NCBI GenBank assembly: GCA_028866835.1
Contig: JAGWHJ010000009.1
Location: 1-48,039 of the forward strand
Source of the DNA: Microcaldota archaeon
GTDB taxonomy: Archaea; Micrarchaeota; Micrarchaeia; Micrarchaeales; CABMGC01
DNA length: 48,039 nucleotides
Reading direction: 5' to 3'
Positions 9,473 through 18,398 of this stretch are shown here, piece after piece. The notes under the pieces were generated by a model. That model had not been told where the DNA came from. It was given only the letters and a program-made list of their open reading frames with translations, and did not search any database. The position numbers were made by a program, and so were the translations under genes. Each line of letters starts with the position of its first letter. Position 1 is the stretch's first letter.

Positions 9473-10093
9473 TCAGGAGTCCCTCCTCAAGTCCAATATC
9501 GCACCGACGAATTCCTCCTCCCATGGGCCCGTGACGGCCCTAATTTTCTCTGCCTCATTCTCGACAAAGTGCAAGGCGCTGCCATTATAATGGGCATCCA
9601 GCATCCTAAAAATAGCGTTAATGTCCTTATCCTTGTATCTCGATTTAAAGGCAAGCCAAGCCGTAAATATCAAAGCTGCTTTATCCAACACCCTAACCCA
9701 ACTGCCATCCTCGCCTATCATCACCGAGTTTGCAAAAAATATCTCTGCAGGAAGCCCTCGCCGTCCGAAGATGTGCGACTCGCACGGGTTCAGATGCACG
9801 TTTACTGGCAAAATGCTGCCCCGGGGCATATACACTAAATGAAAGTCGTGGTTCGGCTTCATAAGCCATGGATCAGCATTAAAACCCTCCGCAGATTCGG
9901 CTATTTTAAGCTCTATCTCATAGCGCCTCCCCATGACCGCTATGTCTATGTCGCTAGGTTCTTTACCGAAGCTAGTCCAAAAAGCCACCGCTGCGCCGCC
10001 GTATATCACTACCTTGTCTTCCCCCATCGCCCTGGCTAACTTGGCGTATATCTCTGGCGCCGCCTGCTCCACTCTGCCCTTGACTTTCGGCAT
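9473..10093 (-). CDS. nucleotidyltransferase-fold protein (AbiEii/DUF6036-like)
   Basis: VVIYGGAAVAFWTSFGKEPSDIDIAV NTase signature (GG...DxD). Confidence 0.55.
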   Translation of the reverse strand: MPKVKGRVEQAAPEIYAKLARAMGEDKVVIYGGAAVAFWTSFGKEPSDIDIAVMGRRYEIELKIAESAEGFNADPWLMKPNHDFHLVYMPRGSILPVNVHLNPCESHIFGRRGLPAEIFFANSVMIGEDGSWVRVLDKAALIFTAWLAFKSRYKDKDINAIFRMLDAHYNGSALHFVENEAEKIRAVTGPWEEEFVGAILDLRRDS

Positions 10094-10146
10094 AGCCTTT
10101 TCTGCCAGTTTTTCATATTTAAATTGCTTACGCCTGCAAAATTAGC

Positions 10147-10611
10147 CTACTCCGCTGCCCTTGGGATCCCATGCACTTCCTGCGCTGCGCCATCTCCTCC
10201 TTCGTTAGACTGCCTTCCTCCCCTCTTCTTCTGCTTCTGCACCCTCGCGCTTGCGAAAAGTACCGGTATGTTGTCCTCCTTTGTGGCGTCGACCCATGCC
10301 TTTATGTAGAGTGGGATGTTCTTGAAGGGCTTAGAATACCTGTCTGTGAAGCTGTACGCTCCGCTCTCATGCTTCAGAAGCCCTACAGTAACGCCGAAAT
10401 CCAGATACCGCTTCCATGTGGCGACCGGCAGTTCTTCACCGCAGTCCTTTAGCCTGAGCTGACCTTTCTTCTTCACTTCGCAGAGCGCGATTGCGAAACG
10501 GTAAGCCTTGGTCTCATTCTCAAAATAGATCTTCGCTATGTCCTTGACGTTAGGCTCCTTGAGCTTCTCCCTCAGAGGCGCATCCTCATACTCCCAATAT
10601 TTTATTACCAT
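10147..10611 (-). CDS. conserved hypothetical, possible winged-helix domain
   Basis: 154 aa ORF in the same direction and closely spaced behind the DRG-type GTPase. Confidence 0.5.
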   Translation of the reverse strand: MVIKYWEYEDAPLREKLKEPNVKDIAKIYFENETKAYRFAIALCEVKKKGQLRLKDCGEELPVATWKRYLDFGVTVGLLKHESGAYSFTDRYSKPFKNIPLYIKAWVDATKEDNIPVLFASARVQKQKKRGGRQSNEGGDGAAQEVHGIPRAAE

Positions 10612-10629
10612 GGTAGGACAAGATAATCT

Positions 10630-11748
10630 TTACTCCTTATCATATATTAAAGTAACTATGTCCTTGTCGGCAAGCCTGTGCTCTATTCCAACGCGCTGGT
10701 TGCTGAACTTCGCGCTCCTTCCCGTAACATGCGCAAATTTCACGTTCTTCGCGGTCTTCGAGTTTATCTTCCTTGCGACGTCCATCACCGTTCCGTTGCC
10801 GTTGAGCACCATCGGTTTCTGCATGTCCGCCTCGCCGTCACGGGGCTTCAGGTATATCCTAAGGAGATCGAGTTTGGTGAACACCTCTTCCTTCAGCGCA
10901 TCGATGTTTGTGCCTGCGGCTGCGCTTATCTTCACTACCGGTATCTGGGTCCTGGCCTCTACGTCCCTCGCCGATCTTTCCGCAGCAGCGTTGCTGACCG
11001 TATCTATCTTGTTAAGCGCCGTAAGCCCCTTTATGTAAACGCAATTCCCTGCAACTATCTCGATTATGTCCTCTACTGTCGCATCCTGGTGGAAGATTAT
11101 GGTGCCGTTGTATATACCAAAGCCGTTCATGCATTCGATTATCGATTCCTTGTCAGGCACCTTGTGCAATCCTTTCTCGATAAGTATGCCTCCGGTAACC
11201 GCCTTCTCTATCCTTATCTTAGGCACCCTTTTGTTTACCCTCACGTTCAGTGCATAGAGCTCGTCAAGGAGCTTGTACAGGTTGTCTATGGCATTCACGT
11301 CGACTACGAACAGGATCAGATCTGACACCCTTATCACGCTGACTATCTCCCTTCCGCCACCCTTGCCAACATGAGCCCCTTGTATGAGCCCTGGAAGGTC
11401 CAGGAACTGGATGTTAGCGCCATTATACTCAAGCATGCCCGGTATCACTTCAACAGTGGTGAATGCGTAATCCGCCACCTTGGTGTCGACGCCCGTGAGC
11501 AGCCTGAGCAAAGATGACTTTCCGGCGTTCGGGAAACCAACAAGGGCCACTGTAGCGTTGCCAGATTTCTTTACCGAGAAGCCGAAGCCGCCGCCCTTCT
11601 TCCTGCTCTCCTCTATGGCCTTCCTTATGCCCGCCATCTTCGCCCTTAATAGGCCAAGATGCTTGTTCGTCGCCTTGTTGTACTTAGTCTTGGAATACTC
11701 CTCCTGAAGCTCCTCGAGCTTCTTTACCCTGCTGTCTTCTTTCGCCAT
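10630..11748 (-). CDS. DRG/OBG-family GTPase with C-terminal TGS domain
   Basis: VALVGFPNAGKSSLLRLLTG, FTTVEVIPGMLEYNGANIQFLDLPGLIQGA, LNKID, C-terminal RVGIEHRLADKDIVTLI. Confidence 0.93.
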   Translation of the reverse strand: MAKEDSRVKKLEELQEEYSKTKYNKATNKHLGLLRAKMAGIRKAIEESRKKGGGFGFSVKKSGNATVALVGFPNAGKSSLLRLLTGVDTKVADYAFTTVEVIPGMLEYNGANIQFLDLPGLIQGAHVGKGGGREIVSVIRVSDLILFVVDVNAIDNLYKLLDELYALNVRVNKRVPKIRIEKAVTGGILIEKGLHKVPDKESIIECMNGFGIYNGTIIFHQDATVEDIIEIVAGNCVYIKGLTALNKIDTVSNAAAERSARDVEARTQIPVVKISAAAGTNIDALKEEVFTKLDLLRIYLKPRDGEADMQKPMVLNGNGTVMDVARKINSKTAKNVKFAHVTGRSAKFSNQRVGIEHRLADKDIVTLIYDKE

Positions 11749-11756
11749 CTAACCAG

Positions 11757-13052
11757 TCACATGAATTTCGAGAGGCTCCTCTTGAGGTTCCTATCGTTCT
11801 TGAACATGCCGACCATCTTCTTCATCCTGTTGAAGTCGCTTATGAGGTTCCTGACATCCTTCTCGCTTGTGCCGCTGCCCTTCGCTATCCTTGCAATCCT
11901 CCCCTGTCCCTTGACCAGGTTCTCGTCCTTCCTCTCCTCCTTTGTCATGGATGCGATTATCGCCTCGTACTTCTTCAGCTTCGCCTCGCTGTTCTCCACA
12001 AGGTCCTTCGGCACATCCGCAGCGCCGAGCATTCCCAGCACATTCTTCATCGGCCCCATCTTGGACATCGCCTTGAGTTGCTTGTAGAAGGTGTCGAAGT
12101 TGAGCTCCTCCATCTCCATCTCTTCGGGATTCATTCCAGAGCTCTTCACAGCCTCGTTGACCTTTAGTATGAGGCTCTCTAGGTCAGGTATCCCGAGCAG
12201 CCTTCCCACGTACTTCTTAGAATCGTAGAGTTCAAGCGCCGTGAGCTTTTCGCCTGTGCCTATGAAGCATATCCTCACGCTCGCAGCGCTCACCGCGCTG
12301 AGGGCTCCTCCTCCCTTCCCGGAGCCGTCAAGCTTAGTCACTATAACTCCTGTCAGCCCTATGGCCTTGCTCAGTTCCGCCGCCTGCCTCCCCGCGACCT
12401 GGCCAATGTCTGCATTTATGACAAGGAGCTTCTCATCCGGCTTGAAGGCATCGTTTATCCTGCGCAGTTCGTCAAGCATCTCCTTGTCAAGGGCGTTCCT
12501 GCCGCTAGAATCGCAGATCACGACCTTCCTCGACCTGAGCCCCTCAATGCCCTTCTTGACTATCTTCCCGACGTCCCTCTCACCTTTTATCCCGAAAAAA
12601 GCCGAATTTGCCTGTTTTGCAAGCGTCTCGAGCTGCTCGTAGGCTGCCGGACGCGACACGTCGCAGCAGATGAGACCTGCGGCAAGCCCCCTGTCCTGGT
12701 AGAACTTCGCAAGCTTTCCTGCAGTGGTTGTCTTTCCAGAACCGAATATGCCGACAAGGAGTATGCGCTTCGGCTTGATCTCTGGCTCATAGCTCGCACC
12801 CATCAGCTTGACAAGTTCCTCATAGACCATGTTGGTTATGTAGTCCTTCGGCGTAACTCCCGCAGGCATCTTCTCGCGGAGTGCCGCCTCCTCTATCCTC
12901 TTAGTAAGAGCAAAGACCAGCTTTATCTCAACATCAGACGAGATGAGCGCCTTCTGGAGCTCCTTGTTGAACTCCTTTATGGTCTTCGAATCTATTATCG
13001 TTGCCCCTGTCAGCCTTGCTATGGCCTTCCTGAGGCCCTCTCCTAGGTCCAT
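11757..13052 (-). CDS. srp54: signal recognition particle GTPase SRP54
   Basis: LLVGIFGSGKTTTAGKLA, CCDVSRPAAYEQL, VITKLDGSGKGGGALSA (read as VIVTKLDGSGKGG), FIGTGEKLTALE, M-domain with GMLGA. Confidence 0.95.
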   Translation of the reverse strand: MDLGEGLRKAIARLTGATIIDSKTIKEFNKELQKALISSDVEIKLVFALTKRIEEAALREKMPAGVTPKDYITNMVYEELVKLMGASYEPEIKPKRILLVGIFGSGKTTTAGKLAKFYQDRGLAAGLICCDVSRPAAYEQLETLAKQANSAFFGIKGERDVGKIVKKGIEGLRSRKVVICDSSGRNALDKEMLDELRRINDAFKPDEKLLVINADIGQVAGRQAAELSKAIGLTGVIVTKLDGSGKGGGALSAVSAASVRICFIGTGEKLTALELYDSKKYVGRLLGIPDLESLILKVNEAVKSSGMNPEEMEMEELNFDTFYKQLKAMSKMGPMKNVLGMLGAADVPKDLVENSEAKLKKYEAIIASMTKEERKDENLVKGQGRIARIAKGSGTSEKDVRNLISDFNRMKKMVGMFKNDRNLKRSLSKFM

Positions 13053-13156
13053 AAAAACACTGAATACAAAACAATTCTCATTTAAGAATTATGATGATAA
13101 GATAATCTATTATGCAATTAAGCATTATAAAGCTTGAACCAGGTATAGTTTAGGTC

Positions 13157-14125
13157 ATGTTAATGGGCAACAACATAACAGGCATAGACAACGTCCTTTC
13201 GAGGTTCAGCAAGATAGAGAATCTACGCTCCCTTGCCACAGTGAACAAGAACTGGCACGAGACCGTGATGTTCCGCTTCGGTGTCAAGAAGGAGATGGAC
13301 TTCGCGCTCAGGTCCGGCAAGTCCTACCATCTGAGGAACATGGGCGAGCTCCTGAGGCTCTGGGATAGCCCTGACGTGCAGTTCGAGTTCTTCAGGCAGA
13401 TGGGCATAAACGCATGGGTGAAGGGAGACAGCGTAAGCTTCAACTTCAAGGGCAAGAGGGTCAGGCTCTACGCCGACAAATCCCAGCTCGGGCACGCGCT
13501 CACGCTGATACGAGAGCTCTTCTTCTACGAGTACGAGCACTACAAGTTCCTTGACATAAAAGGCAAGACCGTCGTGGACATAGGGGCGAACATAGGCGAC
13601 AGCCCCATTTACTTCTGCCTTAACGGCGCGAAGCAGGTGTACGCATACGAGCCCTTCCCGCACTCCTACGCGATAGCGAAGAAGAACATACGCGCAAACG
13701 GGCTTGGGGGCAGGATAGAACTCGTGAACGAGGGGCTCGGCGGCAAGCGCCAGACGATGAAGGTTTCCAGCGGCTTCAAGAGCACGCCAAGCTCAAGGCT
13801 TACAAATGAGCGCAGGGGCACTGCTGTCAAGGTCATCACGCTAAAGGACGTCGTGGACAGGCACAAAATAGGCCGGAATGCACTTCTGAAAATGGATTGT
13901 GAAGGAGCGGAGTACGACATAATACTTAACGCGCCGATCGAGACGCTCAGGAAGTTCGACCAGATACTTGTACAGTACCATTACGGCTATGTCGATATAA
14001 AGAAGCGCCTCATAGAGGCAGGTTTCAGGGTAATCAATTCCGTGCCAATGCACTACAACGGCTTCGGCACGGGCAAATCGACGACCGCTTACACCGGATT
14101 TCTTTACGGCAAGCTCCGGGCGTAG
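13157..14125 (+). CDS. FkbM-family SAM-dependent methyltransferase
   Basis: VVDIGANIGDSPIYFCLNGAKQVYAYEPFPHSYAIAKKNIRANG, LLKMDCEGAEYDII. Confidence 0.85.
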   Translation: MLMGNNITGIDNVLSRFSKIENLRSLATVNKNWHETVMFRFGVKKEMDFALRSGKSYHLRNMGELLRLWDSPDVQFEFFRQMGINAWVKGDSVSFNFKGKRVRLYADKSQLGHALTLIRELFFYEYEHYKFLDIKGKTVVDIGANIGDSPIYFCLNGAKQVYAYEPFPHSYAIAKKNIRANGLGGRIELVNEGLGGKRQTMKVSSGFKSTPSSRLTNERRGTAVKVITLKDVVDRHKIGRNALLKMDCEGAEYDIILNAPIETLRKFDQILVQYHYGYVDIKKRLIEAGFRVINSVPMHYNGFGTGKSTTAYTGFLYGKLRA

Positions 14126-14170
14126 GGAAGCGAGAGTTAATAAACAAATTAGTACGTATAGGATAAACGC

Positions 14171-14262
14171 GGGCTCGTAGCTCAGCCTGGTCAGAGCGGC
14201 GGTCTTATAATATTTCTATAGAAGAGAGCCGTAGGTCAGGAGTTCAAATCTCCTCGGGCCCA
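14171..14262 (+). tRNA. tRNA-Ile(UAU) with ~17 nt intron in the anticodon loop
   Basis: Acceptor GGGCTCG/CGGGCCC, D stem GCTC/GAGC, anticodon stem GCGGT/GCCGT (G-U, C-G, G-C, G-C, U-G), T stem AGGAG/CTCCT with TTCAAAT loop; spliced loop CTTATAA gives UAU; CCA not encoded. Confidence 0.82.
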
Positions 14263-14344
14263 TCCCGTCTTTATATTACTTTGTATGGATATACTGATAC
14301 ATTTAAATATCATCAAATAGCCACCAATACTGGGTGGGATTTGC

Positions 14345-15088
14345 GTGGCAATTGCAACACGGGTTGAAGTCCCTAACAGGCAACTTATAGTTCCTATAAG
14401 CCATAGGCTTGGGTATCTGAATGCAAGGGAAGCAGTAAGGCGCAAAGGCGGCCTACCGCCGCATTTTATACATGATGACGTATTGGTCGCAACAGATGGC
14501 TGGAAAAGGCTACAGAGAGATGGTTATTACCCGGCTTGGTGCAGGGAGCTTATCGTATATCCTGAAGCACATGATGTATTCAGGCTAGGGCATGATGTCG
14601 TTGACGGAAAGCAAGACGCTGAAGGGAGGATCTGGGTCTTGCCTGCAGAGTGCATCCCCCCAGCGGCATTCAACAGGAGCGGGATGGCACTGTTTGTAAA
14701 TCCTCAGAGGATCATAGTTAATAACGGCGAGGTGATTGTGATACCGCGTGTAGTGACCTTGGCACACCCTTTCATTTACGACACCCACAGACCTGGCAGG
14801 GTCGACGAATGGACGAGGATGCCAAAATTCGCACACGACCATACATTGAAGCGGCTGAGAAGGCGCTCTGCAGAGGCAGTAAGGTGGCTGAAGAGGGACG
14901 GCGAAGAGGCCGGAGTGAGGCCTTTAATCCGGCATGCATCAAGGACCAGGGTCATACGATTCACCGTGCACGTAACTTCTAACAGGGACGCTGAGCTTGG
15001 TGTAGGATTTGTTAGGAGGAAATATGTACATGGGAATGGCAATAGGGCAGCCTCTGCAGGACAAGACTTCCTAGAGCCAGCTGCATAG
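14345..15088 (+). CDS. hypothetical protein
   Basis: 247 aa ORF with GTG start downstream of a TATA-like tttaaata and GGGTGGGA. Confidence 0.55.
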   Translation: MAIATRVEVPNRQLIVPISHRLGYLNAREAVRRKGGLPPHFIHDDVLVATDGWKRLQRDGYYPAWCRELIVYPEAHDVFRLGHDVVDGKQDAEGRIWVLPAECIPPAAFNRSGMALFVNPQRIIVNNGEVIVIPRVVTLAHPFIYDTHRPGRVDEWTRMPKFAHDHTLKRLRRRSAEAVRWLKRDGEEAGVRPLIRHASRTRVIRFTVHVTSNRDAELGVGFVRRKYVHGNGNRAASAGQDFLEPAA

Positions 15089-15094
15089 ACGCTT

Positions 15095-15619
15095 CTAATG
15101 GTCGTTTACTTGTATGGTCAACGGCCCAAGGAAATCCTCGTTAGGGGCGACCATGTTGATCTGTATGTCTGCTGTAGAATAAGGCGGGAGCTTCAACGGC
15201 AGCGATGGTGTGGTTGAGGTTATGGTAAACCCAGGGGTTTCAATCTTTACGCTACTGATTGTAAGGTCGCATCCTGCGCTCTGTGGCTGCAGCAAGTAAT
15301 TGAACTCCTCGCCACCGGCAAGCACGTTAGAGGCGTATGCCACCTGCGTGCGCGATTGGTAATTGCAGCTGCCTGGGCCCGTATACACGTACTCGAGGTT
15401 TATCGCATAGTAATTGACTATTGCCGTAGTCGTGCTCGCCGTCGTTGCAACGCTTGTGGTGCCCGTCGAATTGGTAGGGCCAGGGTTCTGTGTCGTCACC
15501 GTCGTAATCCTCTGGGTCGTGGTCGAATGGTTGCCGCCTAGCCCAAAAAAGGTGAAGGCTATGAAAAGCGCAACTATCCCTATGATTACAGCTGCGACCA
15601 GCAGAAAAGTGCTTACCAT
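15095..15619 (-). CDS. hypothetical surface protein: N-terminal TM helix plus Thr-rich stalk
   Basis: FLLVAAVIIGIVALFIAFTFFG then TTTQRITTVTTQNPGPTNSTGTTSVATTASTTT. Confidence 0.65.
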   Translation of the reverse strand: MVSTFLLVAAVIIGIVALFIAFTFFGLGGNHSTTTQRITTVTTQNPGPTNSTGTTSVATTASTTTAIVNYYAINLEYVYTGPGSCNYQSRTQVAYASNVLAGGEEFNYLLQPQSAGCDLTISSVKIETPGFTITSTTPSLPLKLPPYSTADIQINMVAPNEDFLGPLTIQVNDH

Positions 15620-15706
15620 AATATCATTAGCAGTGCCTATTATCTAGTAGCAAAAAGAATAGATATTTTCTGGTATTTAAAGTTATTCCGAAACTGGCTT
15701 ATCGTT

Positions 15707-17275
15707 TCATTTTGCCAGCATCCTTGTATAAGCCACGAAGTACCACGCCGCGTACCTCACAACCGGTATCTTCTTTGTTACGTTCTCCACAAGCTCAAGG
15801 TCAGATCTTTGAACGGCTCCTATTGCAGCTACAAGCAGCGGGTAGATAATCAGAAGCTCAAGCAACGAAATAATTATTAAAAGAATGAAATTCGTAATAA
15901 ATGGCAGTATAAAGATAAGAATCAGTAAAATATTCACTACATTCACGAAGATTATCCTCGCAAGCTTATTTATCTCAAGCCTGACCTTGAAGACCTGCCT
16001 TATCTTCGCAAAGAATATCGCGTCATAGATGAGCGGAGCCACTATGAAGATATCTATGATTATGCCAAGTCCATACTGGTAATTGAGAACGAACGGCAGG
16101 AGGCCTATGACTATTATGTCTACCAGCACGTTGTACTTGAGCACCTCTATCACCTTGCCTGAGCCTACGAGGACATCGGTGGCGAAAAGGCCAAAGATCC
16201 AGATTATCGCGCCAAGAGAGATTATGGCAATGTAAAGCGGCGCGAGGGTGTACACGCCGCTGAAGAGTATGTACGAGATGGGCTTCGCCATCACTGCGAG
16301 GAAGGCTATCGCCGGGACGACGAAAAGGAACGCGAAATATATCGAGTAATTATACACGCTGCCTATCTTCTCCTGCGTGTTCTTGCCGGCAAAGGCAACT
16401 GTGAATGCGGATAGGAGCGAGAATGCAATCGCATCTGTAAGGATGCTGCCCAAAAGCGTGTTTATCTTTATCGCAATGCCAAAGTTCCCTACAATCGCCG
16501 CTGTTGTGTATGCGCCCAGCGCTATCACGGACAGGTCAGGGAGTATGCCGACAAGGAGGTTCGATAGCGCAACCGGTATTGAGAAGGCAAGGAGCTTGCG
16601 ACTCTCCTTAATCGAGAGCTCCAGGGCTATCCTTATCCTGCCCTTTTGCAGCAGGTATACGCCTTCAAGACCTCCACCAAGATATCCGAGTATCAAGCCC
16701 AATATCGGCGCACTCGGGCCGAAACCAAACGCAACGAGCGCAAGCGTGACCACAATCTGCACCACCGACTGGACCAGGTTCACCTTCAGCACCTGGCCTC
16801 CTTTCCCAAGGCCCACAAGCACCCCCATCGCCGCACCGACAAACATGGCCGTGAAGAGGGTGAAGGCGGCAAGCTGCAGGACGCCGGTTATCGCCACATC
16901 GTTCAGTATGTAGTATGCAATGGGAGCCGCCATGAGGAATGTTATGGCAGAGAGGACGATCCCGATCACCAGGGCGAGCGTGATGCCATTCGAGATCACG
17001 TTCCTCAATGCGACTGCGTCCTTCTTGTATTTGTACTCCGAGACGAATTTGTTGAGTGCCGTAGATATGCCGAAGTTCCCCATCGACCCGAATATACCTG
17101 CAACGGCTATCGCAAGCGTGTATATGCCGTATGACGATGGGCCCAGCGCCCTGGTCAGGAAGATGAGCAGAAGCCCGCTGAGGAAGAGCGAGGTCAGCTT
17201 GCCGCCGAGCACAAAGCTTAGTATGCTTGCTGTCTTAGAACCGATATTCACAAAGGTGTCTTCGCCGAACTCCAT
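15707..17275 (-). CDS. polysaccharide flippase (Wzx/MOP superfamily)
   Basis: 522 aa polytopic protein; FLTRALGPSSYGIYTLAIAVAGIFGSMGNFGISTALNKFVSEY. Confidence 0.88.
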   Translation of the reverse strand: MEFGEDTFVNIGSKTASILSFVLGGKLTSLFLSGLLLIFLTRALGPSSYGIYTLAIAVAGIFGSMGNFGISTALNKFVSEYKYKKDAVALRNVISNGITLALVIGIVLSAITFLMAAPIAYYILNDVAITGVLQLAAFTLFTAMFVGAAMGVLVGLGKGGQVLKVNLVQSVVQIVVTLALVAFGFGPSAPILGLILGYLGGGLEGVYLLQKGRIRIALELSIKESRKLLAFSIPVALSNLLVGILPDLSVIALGAYTTAAIVGNFGIAIKINTLLGSILTDAIAFSLLSAFTVAFAGKNTQEKIGSVYNYSIYFAFLFVVPAIAFLAVMAKPISYILFSGVYTLAPLYIAIISLGAIIWIFGLFATDVLVGSGKVIEVLKYNVLVDIIVIGLLPFVLNYQYGLGIIIDIFIVAPLIYDAIFFAKIRQVFKVRLEINKLARIIFVNVVNILLILIFILPFITNFILLIIISLLELLIIYPLLVAAIGAVQRSDLELVENVTKKIPVVRYAAWYFVAYTRMLAK

Positions 17276-17303
17276 ATGAAATCAGATTGCCCGAGCAAAG
17301 ATA

Positions 17304-18359
17304 TTAATTGGCGCCTACCCTCTCGTAAGCCTTGATGGTCTGCTCGGCCGTCCTCCTCCAGGTGAACTGCCTTGCGTAAGCCATGGACTCGTCACGTTTA
17401 TGCCTGTCATATCCATTGTCCTTCAGGTCCTTTATTATCTCCGCCATCTCGTCCTCGTCATCAGCCTCGAAGCAGTACCTCCTCACCTCTTCAGGTATCT
17501 GGCCCTTTCGCTGAACTATGACGGGCACTCCGCGCGCCTGCGCTTCAAGTATCTCCATCTCGAAACCAGTGTAAAGTATCGGATGCAGGTACACATCGAA
17601 TGAATCGTAGATGTTCACGAGCTGCTCCTTCGGCGCGAAGCCCTTGAAGACCACGCGCTTGTCGTTTGCTGCCATGGTAGCCAGCTCGTTGTAGTTGCCG
17701 CCGGGCCTGCCCCATACCTCGAACCTCATGTCGGTATCCTTGAGCCTCATGAAGGCGCCCAGCGAAAAAGCCACGTTCTTCCTGTATCCGAAGGAGCCGA
17801 GCCTTCCGACAACAAACGTGTCCCCTCTGCTGTGCTCTAGGAACGGCACGTCTATGAACTCCTGGTCTATGCCTATGTTGATTAGGAAGATCCTGTCCTT
17901 GCTGTAGCCAAGCTTCACAGCCTCATTTAGTATCAACGTCGAGTCTGCTATCATGTAGTCTGATCCGAGCATCTGCCGTCTGCACATCTCGTACAGCTTC
18001 TCGCCTATGAAAGGCGGATTTCCTTCTGGCGTCGAGCGCAGAGGGTTGTCATCGTTCAATAGGAAGAATTCGTGGGATGTTGTGATGGTCTTCGCCCTTC
18101 CCCTGCGCACCGGATTGAGGAGTATCGGCGCAGGCATGTGCACTATGTCATACTTTGAGAGGTCGTTGAGCATGGAGAGCATGGTGAATGAATACTGCCT
18201 CGCCCGCAGGCCGCTCCCCCAGCCGAGCTCGACCTTGTCTATCTGATTGGCCGAGCCTACGGAGAGCATGTTCTGCCATATGTTGTATATGTACTTCTGC
18301 ACGCCCTGCCCCAGGTCCTTGTTGAAGTTGCCCTTCATGCTCAGAAGCGCTATGCGCAT
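17304..18359 (-). CDS. glycosyltransferase, GT4/GT1-type
   Basis: VVGRLGSFGYRKN, DVYLHPILYTGFEMEILEAQARGVPVIV. Confidence 0.87.
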   Translation of the reverse strand: MRIALLSMKGNFNKDLGQGVQKYIYNIWQNMLSVGSANQIDKVELGWGSGLRARQYSFTMLSMLNDLSKYDIVHMPAPILLNPVRRGRAKTITTSHEFFLLNDDNPLRSTPEGNPPFIGEKLYEMCRRQMLGSDYMIADSTLILNEAVKLGYSKDRIFLINIGIDQEFIDVPFLEHSRGDTFVVGRLGSFGYRKNVAFSLGAFMRLKDTDMRFEVWGRPGGNYNELATMAANDKRVVFKGFAPKEQLVNIYDSFDVYLHPILYTGFEMEILEAQARGVPVIVQRKGQIPEEVRRYCFEADDEDEMAEIIKDLKDNGYDRHKRDESMAYARQFTWRRTAEQTIKAYERVGAN

Positions 18360-18398
18360 TGTTTCACGTAATGAAAGAAATCGAGAAAAAATAATAAG

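Noticed and set aside
9473-10611. Bona fide AbiE-type toxin-antitoxin system
   Set aside because: Placement behind srp54/DRG and weak similarity do not justify calling it a TA system; kept only as a low-level finding.
14171-14262. tRNA read without an intron
   Set aside because: The 24 nt between stem halves GCGGT and GCCGT cannot be a normal anticodon loop; an intron is required.
14171-15088. tRNA-associated integrated element
   Set aside because: No integrase gene and no evident duplication of the tRNA 3' end downstream.
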